Shown here piece after piece: positions 57,781-64,000 of a stretch of 64,000 bases of DNA (positions within the stretch are counted from its first letter, which is position 1; each line of letters opens with the position of its first letter). The DNA is from Nomia melanderi. Taxonomy: Eukaryota > Arthropoda > Insecta > Hymenoptera > Halictidae. The notes beneath the pieces were generated by a model that was given only the letters and a program-made list of their open reading frames with translations, made no database searches and was not told the DNA's origin. The translations under genes were made by a program, and so were the position numbers. The stretch spans positions 3,162,001-3,226,000 of the forward strand of contig NC_135002.1 of NCBI RefSeq assembly GCF_051020985.1, in the 5' to 3' direction.

Positions 57781-60700
57781 GTGAGTACTGGGACCCTGTC
57801 TTCGCGTCTCCCTTTCTCTTTCTCTTTCCTTGTTCCTCGGCGAGGCAGCTTTCATGGGACACCATCGGTTTTCGGGTGTCCGATTCGGTGGAACATTGGG
57901 GTAGCTTCGTTGGGCTGATGGGATTTAGGGTGCGAAGCCGGCGGGCCGGGTCGGAGACAGGAGCTAGAGGTGATCTAGAGCGGAATATGGTGGCGACAGG
58001 GAACATGGAGTCGTCTTTCGAATTCGACCGGTCGATCCTCAATATGGGACCGAGTTTCGGGGCCTATCGGCTACTCCCGAGCTGCCCGTGCCAGGTATTT
58101 CGAGTCGTTCAGTGAGAGAGATCAAGGAACAAGGGTTTTCGCGTTCGTGCTGCTGGTTATGGGTTTGCGGTGTCGAACGGCGAATTGGAGTTCGTTAGGT
58201 CGCGTTTGGGACCGACGTGGTTTCTATTGTTCTGTTTCTGAGGTTCTGCCGGGGAGCGTTCGAGTTGATTGGGAAATTTCGTAGACATCGCGCAGCGAGA
58301 GTGTTGTAGAAAGTATTTTATCTCGTGGAATAGTTGCGTGGGTGAGCAGGTTCGTTGGGAACGACGCGGGGCCGCGCGAGGCCCGGAATCGGGGAATGAA
58401 TTCAGAGGATTGCGGCCGGATTTTGTAACGCAGCCATTCTTCTGCGGGACTTTCCGAGAGATCGCGTTAGAAAATCGATTCTGGCGGTCGCCAGAGACGA
58501 CAGGTTGCATAAGAGATTAGAGCGTGAAAGCCTCTGGGCCTGGTTGGTCCCGGATGGGTGACGTCACTGCCGTGCCCTGAAAACCGGCGGGGTGGGGGCC
58601 ACAACTTTCCCCGTTTGTCGCGGCTCCGGCCGAGCCCCGGGGACCGACGCGGGCCCAGAAGCTGTAGAAATTGTCCCTCGAGACTCGCTCCGTGGCTTGG
58701 GCTGACCTACCATCTTGAAACTGCTTGTACAGGCTAATGAACCGCTTGGAAATTCGAGGATTCGTCTAGGGACGTGAAAACTTACTGCTTCGAGATCTTC
58801 AAACTAGAGGAGTTGATTTTTCTACGAGGATTAACCTGGACCGTTCTTTTTAAAACTATCCGTAGAATTCGAATTCGTCGCTGTTCGAATTAATAACCTT
58901 CTCGCGTTCCTTGTTTGTGGACATTAAAGACTCCTTTCGAACTCTTTCGTCTCAGAGATATTAACCCTTTGCACTCGAAAGTTCACTAGAAATATTCAAT
59001 ATTCTCCGATGAGATACGGACGATATCCCTTGAAACTAATTAATGCGAAAACATATAAATTAAGAAGGAAAGTTATTGTATTTCAATATTCCATATATTA
59101 ATGCATCATACAAAGCTTAATATTATATATAAGACTTAATAATTTTGCAAATCAAATCAAATCAAATGTAGAAAATTCTGCTAAAAATGTCGGAATAGAA
59201 TGTATTCTAATTTTTAACACCGTGCTTCTGATTTCCAAGACACCGCGAATAACACCATAGAAAACTTGTTCCTGACCTAACTTGAAACGACCTGTAGAAC
59301 ACCGACTTCTACAGTCACTCTCTAATTCTATTCTCTCGCATTTCCACCTTCCCAACCAATCTCTCAAACTCAAAGCTTCACACTAAACTTCACTCAATGC
59401 GACCCTTCATTTTGCAATCACCTGTAGCCTATCTTTCCGAAAGAAGTTCAACGTCTTCGAAACTGTACTACATCTCAGTGTTCCCATGGAATTCCGCTCG
59501 TCTCTATTCAGAATTCCGTTTCGCGCACTCCAATCCCCTTACCCCCGCCGTATTCAATTTTTCTTCCTCCGCCGACGCTGCCATCAACATTCTTCTCCGT
59601 TCCCCCGAAGTTTTAATTCCCCACTTGCTTTTACTGCCGGCCGGATGTTCCGATGGCACCCGATTTACCTACGAATCCCATTTCTCCCCGGACCGTCGTC
59701 GAAACTTTCTTCTCCGGCTAAATCCTCCTCGTTTGCTTTTCTACTTAGAATATCCGGGCCTGCTGCTCTCCCTCCGTCCTCCGTCAAAATGGCGCCCGAA
59801 ATGTTCCCACTCCGTTCGCGAACGACCTTCTCGCGGAACTTCTTCTCCGACTTTCTCCTGAAATGCGACGACCGTTCGGGGAACCGCTCGCCCTTGCACA
59901 TACATAACATTGTTTTCGCCGTTTTCGTCTAGTTCGCTTTTTTATGAGCCCGTGTTACGAAACCGCTGATGAATTAGCGTCGTACATTCCAATATCATTC
60001 CTACAGTCATTGTACACCGCGAGACAGCTGAATAAAGAACTAAGAATCACAGATAGATCGATCGATTTCCTATTCACTTTCATCTGTGAATTTCATTCTC
60101 TATTCTTTTAGAGTTACTAGATTTATCTTGAATTCTACGCGATTGTCTTCCAAGCTACGGAATTATCCCTTTGCGGATGAAGGTTCTACAACCTATAAAA
60201 ACCTTCAGCAGACGAAGCAAAATTATACGCGAAATACGCGATGTTTAGCTGTTTAACTGATCGAATGATCAAGCAACTTAGTATTAAATCTCAAGTAGAT
60301 CGTTAAACAGACGAATATCGAAGCAGAGAACGAAGTTTAGCAACATCCGCGAATTATTTTTATTCAACCGAGATATACGTAATGGTAATTACAGACTCGA
60401 GTACGTCCATTAAGCTGTCGTCGTCGGCCGCTATGTAATTTGATTAGCTCTCTTCGTTAATAACCGTGATTAATTGCTGTATTCAGTACGCGCGTCACGC
60501 GAACAAAACAATGTCGTCCGAGGCACGTCCGGAACAGCTTTCTCCGTTCGCTGGTTTCATATAAAATTAACGCGAGCTCAAAACTGCAAAGAGAAGAAAG
60601 CAAACACGTGTCCCGCCGCACGTAAAAATCCGCGCGGCTCGCCTCCGCTTTCACGACGAAAGCGTTTCCTACGCGGAACGAGCACCGCCGGGGCCAACAG

Positions 60701-63173
60701 TTTCATCCGGCGGCCACGCGCTTTTGTTTATGCGCATAATCAACCCGCGGACGTTGAAAAATCGTTACGTAAATCGGCGATGCTGGCGTTCCGCGGTCTT
60801 CATCGATCGTCCCGTCCTCCGCGTGATCCGATCAAATTCGAATGAATCATTCAACCCTTTCCCTCTGCATGTCCTTCATAGAACAATGATGCACGTGATC
60901 ATTCAAATTTTCTGCAACGAATCAATTGACTTATAAAACATCCTCCAAACATCTTCTTGATTGATACCCAAGGGGTTAATATTTAAAGACAACTTATTTT
61001 ATCCTGCCTTTATTTATCTTTCATTACTTAACTTCGTATTTATAAATACCTCTAGAAACGGAGCTCTTAAAATATTATAAAAATTACGGTACTTCGTAGT
61101 TTCTATGCACAAGTGTTTCTTGTTGCCTCTATGAAGAATAAATACTTCTGGTAGTCAAAGGAATGATTTATTACTTGAGATATTAATAAAACCAATGATT
61201 GTTTTTCTTCTAATTTTGCATGTTATTTTGAAATGACATTACTCGAGTAGCCGCGCTTCGATTCCGAAGATCAACCGCAACATTAACAGTCGCGTTTCAC
61301 TTTTCCTCTCCGCGAGTGCACTCGCTCACCTCCACCCCCTTCATTTTTATTCAACAGGTGAACGCTTGATGCCCGAATATCCTACAGAAGCGGACTCGCC
61401 AATCCGTGGATCGGCAAACGTAGCATATTATTCAATGTTCCGTTACGCAAACAAAATAAACATTCGCCAAATCGCGCGAGAGGCGCGCTCGCAACGCGTT
61501 ACGTAAAATAATAAGATTGCTTTTCACTTCCTCGTCGCGCGGATATAAAAGCATCGGCCAGCGGTGATCAACGCGGACGCGGCAAAAAATCCCGTGCAAT
61601 TTGCAACACAGCGTTTCGTCCGTCTCTGGCCATTGCGACGCGCGAGAAACGAAACGAAATGGCCGGCCAGCGCGACCGGCGTTCGTTAGACGACGCTCGA
61701 CGCGGCGCGACGCTATCGATCCGCGAATAAATAACCGCAGGCTAAACTTGTATCGACGCTAATCTCGCCGGCTTTCCATAATCTCGCAACTGATACACCC
61801 GACGGTTACGCAATCCCCATGAATCTCGCCGTTCCCCCGAAGAAATTCGCCGGCGATCGATGTTCCTGCGACTTTCTTCGGGGACGAGTTTCTCGGATCG
61901 CGCGTTACTTTCGGAGGATGTTTCAGCTACTCGTGGAATTCGACTGGCAGAGTGTTGAAGATAGTTGCTTTGAGAACCAGAAACGAACCCATCACGTGCA
62001 AATGGCTTTTTGCGCGATATTTACTTAGCAAATGGAGTTACATCCTCTTCCGCGAGCTGTGAGTCGTTGAAAGCGTACCGTTTGAACTGCTTTAATGACG
62101 TTTCTTCTTATATGGAATTAATAAATTCGCGAATTTAACTATGAACTGAAACCCTTGGATTGTATCTCGAGTTTACAATTGTGGAGCGATTAAAATCGGC
62201 ATACTTTTTATTTCTCTCGGATCAACGAGCACGGACAGCTTGAACGCTTTTTCCTTTATTTTCACCTACATTCTTTCTCGGCTGCACCTTTCTCACCCAG
62301 CGACCATAGGCAACGTTCACGCAGTCATGTACCACATTCGTTATCGCTGCCTTCTCGCGTTCTATCGCTCAGTCCAAACACTGCCTCGCATTCTTTGAGA
62401 CACTTGATTTTCTCTAAACTCAGCTCTCGATTTCCAAAACATCCTGTCGCAGGATGACGCCGGAATTTTACCGCCACGCACCATACAAAAATATGAGAAT
62501 GTAATCCATAAGAAACTGAGCGAAAAGTTATTCTAAAAGTCTCTAAGAAATCCCCTTACCTTTACATTAAAATATCTATAACATGTTCATTTACTGCTTA
62601 TCAAAGACAGCACCACAATAAATAAATGAAATCGTCCACGATCAACCTTCAAAACACTTAGAACTATGCTTTATCTTTACGCTGAATTACCTACACCCTC
62701 CAGGCCCAATTACATTCTACAAAAGACAAAAAACTATAATAATAAAGAAGATCGTTACGGTGTAATTTCAGAGGGCTTAGAACGAGTGAAGAGGCAAGAG
62801 GAATCAAAGAAGGAAGAAAGCTTCGAGAGCGAGATATGCAAGGACAAAGACGCAGGCGAATGGTTCCGATTGGTAGCGGGCGAGGGTGACAACTGCAGGG
62901 ACGTGATCCAGTGCACCAGTTCCGGCCTCCAGGCCATCAGGTGTCCTGCGGGTCTCTACTTCGACATCGACAAGCAGACCTGCGACTGGAAGGACTCGGT
63001 GAACAACTGCAAACTGAAGAACAAAGAGAGAAAAGCGAAACCGTTGCTCTACACCGAAGAACCTCTCTGCCAAGATGGCTTCCTCGCGTGCGGGGACGGC
63101 TCCTGTATCGAACGAGGCCTCTTCTGTAACGGGGAGAAAGACTGCACTGACGGTTCCGACGAGAACATCTGCG
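57729..63173 (+). CDS. verm: Group I chitin deacetylase, vermiform/CDA2 type (5' part)
   Basis: A secreted enzyme that deacetylates chitin in tracheal and cuticular matrix. Exons 57729-57780 and 62772-63173 join in phase (G|AG, Glu) to give 151 residues plus one base. Exon 1 is a signal peptide (M-T-R-S-S then a Leu/Ala/Val core). Exon 2 has a dibasic V-K-R-Q segment, a CBM14 chitin-binding domain with six Cys starting C-K-D-K-D-A-G-E-W-F, and an LDLa module with six Cys and the D-G-S-D-E calcium cluster. From family knowledge, the C-K-D-K-D-A-G-E-W-F start points to vermiform (CDA2), because serpentine (CDA1) begins differently. The polysaccharide deacetylase catalytic domain must lie beyond the window. 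The last exon ends TGCG|GTGAGT, phase 1. Confidence 0.88.
58528..58565 (+). pseudogene. 5S rRNA-like fragment (internal control region)
   Basis: The segment AAGC..GGGC..GGTTGGTCC.GGATGGGTGAC resembles the middle of insect 5S rRNA (AAGC, GGGC, GGTTAGTAC, GGATGGGTGACC). By eye, about 29 of 41 aligned positions agree, including an 11-base exact block. The 5' and 3' stems of 5S are missing. It could be a 5S pseudogene, a 5S-derived SINE head or chance. Confidence 0.35.
58961..59165. mobile_element. Truncated TTAA-type MITE, family A
   Basis: Starts TTAACCCTTTGCACTCGAA and follows the family interior (ACTAGAAATATTCAATATTC). It loses similarity near 59150 before the GTGACTC...CAAAGGGTTAA end. Confidence 0.6.
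62772..63173 (+). CDS. verm: Chitin deacetylase CBM14 + LDLa exon
   Basis: Acceptor AATTTCAG before 62772 is chosen because its phase fits exon 1; another CAG at 62701-62703 does not. The two cysteine-rich modules lie between about 62836 and 63172. Confidence 0.9.
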
Positions 63174-64000
63174 GTGAGTGAGAATTTCATCGCTGAACGA
63201 AATCGAAGTATTAGAAATCCCTATTGACACGAGTTCCAAGCATTCGGAATTCCTTTTGGGTCTAATTCGAAATGTTCGGAATTCCTATCGGGTCGAACTC
63301 GAAGTATTTGGAATTCCTATCGAGTCGAACTCGAGGTATTCGGAATTCCCCTCGGCACAAACTCCAAATATTCGGAATTCTGCTCGGTACAAACTCAAAG
63401 TATTCAAAATTCTTCTCGGTTCGAATTCAAAGTATTCGAAATTCCTCTCCGCACAAACTCAGAGTATTCGGAATTCCTCTCGACACGAACACGAAGTATT
63501 CGGAATTCCACTCGGCACGAACTCAAAGTATTCCGAATTCCGCTCGGTATGAACTCAAAGTATTCAGAATTCCTCTCGACACGAACACGAAGTATTCGAA
63601 ATTCCGTTCGACACGAACTCGAGTATTCGGAATTGCTCTCAGCACGAATTCGCCGCGTCGGTGATTCGATTTCGAGGGGTTTCGCGAACGCAACCGCGGC
63701 GCGCTGCTAATTGGCAACGATTGGAGCAATCGGGAGTAATTGGATGCGACGACCTCGGCTGTTATCGGGTTAATTGGATGTCCGTTCGGGACTTAGTTAG
63801 CCGATTCGCGGATCGTCGCTCGTCGGATACCGGATAAACTGGAATCACAGGGTTTACGAAAATCTTCGATCTTGACTAAGAGTCCTATTTTTAAGAGCCG
63901 TTTAACGATAGGTGCTAAATGAACGAAGCTTCTGATGACGCAGTCACTTTCGATTGTGCCGGTCATTTTGAACGTCGATTGGCTCGCGAGGCTTGAATAC
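63174..64000 (+). other. Chitin deacetylase intron 2 (5' part)
   Basis: The intron starts GTGAGT and runs past the window end. Its first 480 bases are mostly a 32 bp tandem array; the remainder shows no feature. Confidence 0.75.
63214..63655. repeat. 32 bp tandem array, 14 copies
   Basis: Units with consensus close to GGAATTCCTCTCGACACGAA followed by CTCAAAGTATTC start at 63214, 63246, 63278, 63310, 63342, 63374, 63406, 63438, 63470, 63502, 63534, 63566, 63598 and about 63629. Spacing is exactly 32 except at the end. Most units contain GAATTC. Because 32 is not a multiple of three, open frames across it show a 32-residue period and are not coding. Confidence 0.9.

Larger units (their letters stand above)
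57781..62771 (+). other. Chitin deacetylase intron 1 (4,991 bp)
   Basis: GT-AG intron holding a 5S rRNA-like fragment (58528-58565), a truncated family A MITE (58961-59165) and a possible decayed TTAA element at about 60851-60979 (CAACCCTTTCCCTCTGC ... CCCAAGGGGTTAA). Open frames at 59397-59932 and elsewhere have no recognisable domains. Confidence 0.7.

Noticed and set aside
57335..58042. 235-codon minus-strand open frame over the chitin deacetylase promoter and first exon
   Set aside because: GC-rich antisense of a TATA/Inr promoter and signal-peptide exon; low-complexity Arg/Ser composition, no domain, no splice context.
62704..62771. Upstream extension of the chitin deacetylase exon to an acceptor at 62701-62703
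   Set aside because: Its phase does not fit the one-base overhang of the signal-peptide exon; acceptor AATTTCAG at 62771 does.
63178..63664. Two open frames of 124 and 130 codons with repeated peptide
   Set aside because: Produced by the 32 bp tandem array read in shifting frames inside an intron.

Overview
The window looks like an insect nuclear chromosome, most likely a hymenopteran and probably a bee. The evidence is GT-AG introns, an Ac3-type adenylyl cyclase, a chitin deacetylase with an arthropod CBM14 plus LDLa layout, a TCAGT initiator promoter, and long AT-rich gene-poor DNA broken by CpG-rich stretches. There are no operons, CRISPR arrays or prokaryotic signals. The species cannot be named from the sequence.

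Layout. (1) 466-5291, plus strand: the six 3'-terminal coding exons of a type 3 transmembrane adenylyl cyclase (Ac3/ADCY3), running from the end of C1a through the second membrane block and the whole C2 domain to the stop codon. Every splice phase closes. (2) 5292-16226: downstream flanks with no convincing gene; it holds several short inverted-repeat transposons and a three-copy tandem repeat. (3) 16227-19813, minus strand: the last three coding exons (281 residues) of an unrecognised serine/proline-rich, tail-anchored membrane protein with a DSGxxS phosphodegron-like motif. Its upstream exons were not found with confidence. (4) About 19.8-57.3 kb: a gene desert or very long intron territory of roughly 37 kb, full of short transposon relics and tandem repeats. 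Three weak candidate short exons are noted. (5) 57310-63173 and beyond, plus strand: TATA/Inr promoter, 5' UTR, signal-peptide exon and the CBM14+LDLa exon of a group I chitin deacetylase (vermiform/CDA2 type). The catalytic domain lies past the window end.

The most distinctive feature is a set of at least eight families of about 120-310 bp inverted-repeat elements bounded by TTAA, many starting TTAACCCTTTG and ending CAAAGGGTTAA. They look like piggyBac-type MITEs. A transposase C-terminal cysteine-rich tail (47315-47425), next to a TTAA-bounded terminus, suggests a relative of the source element, and its terminus resembles the termini of the MITE at 42499-42717. The three protein genes show no functional link: cAMP signalling, a tail-anchored membrane protein, and cuticle/tracheal chitin modification. 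I found no strong case for a wholly new biological system. The best leads are the TTAA-element network, a long foldback at 47705-47817, a 5S rRNA-like fragment in the chitin deacetylase intron, and the uncharacterised tail-anchored protein.
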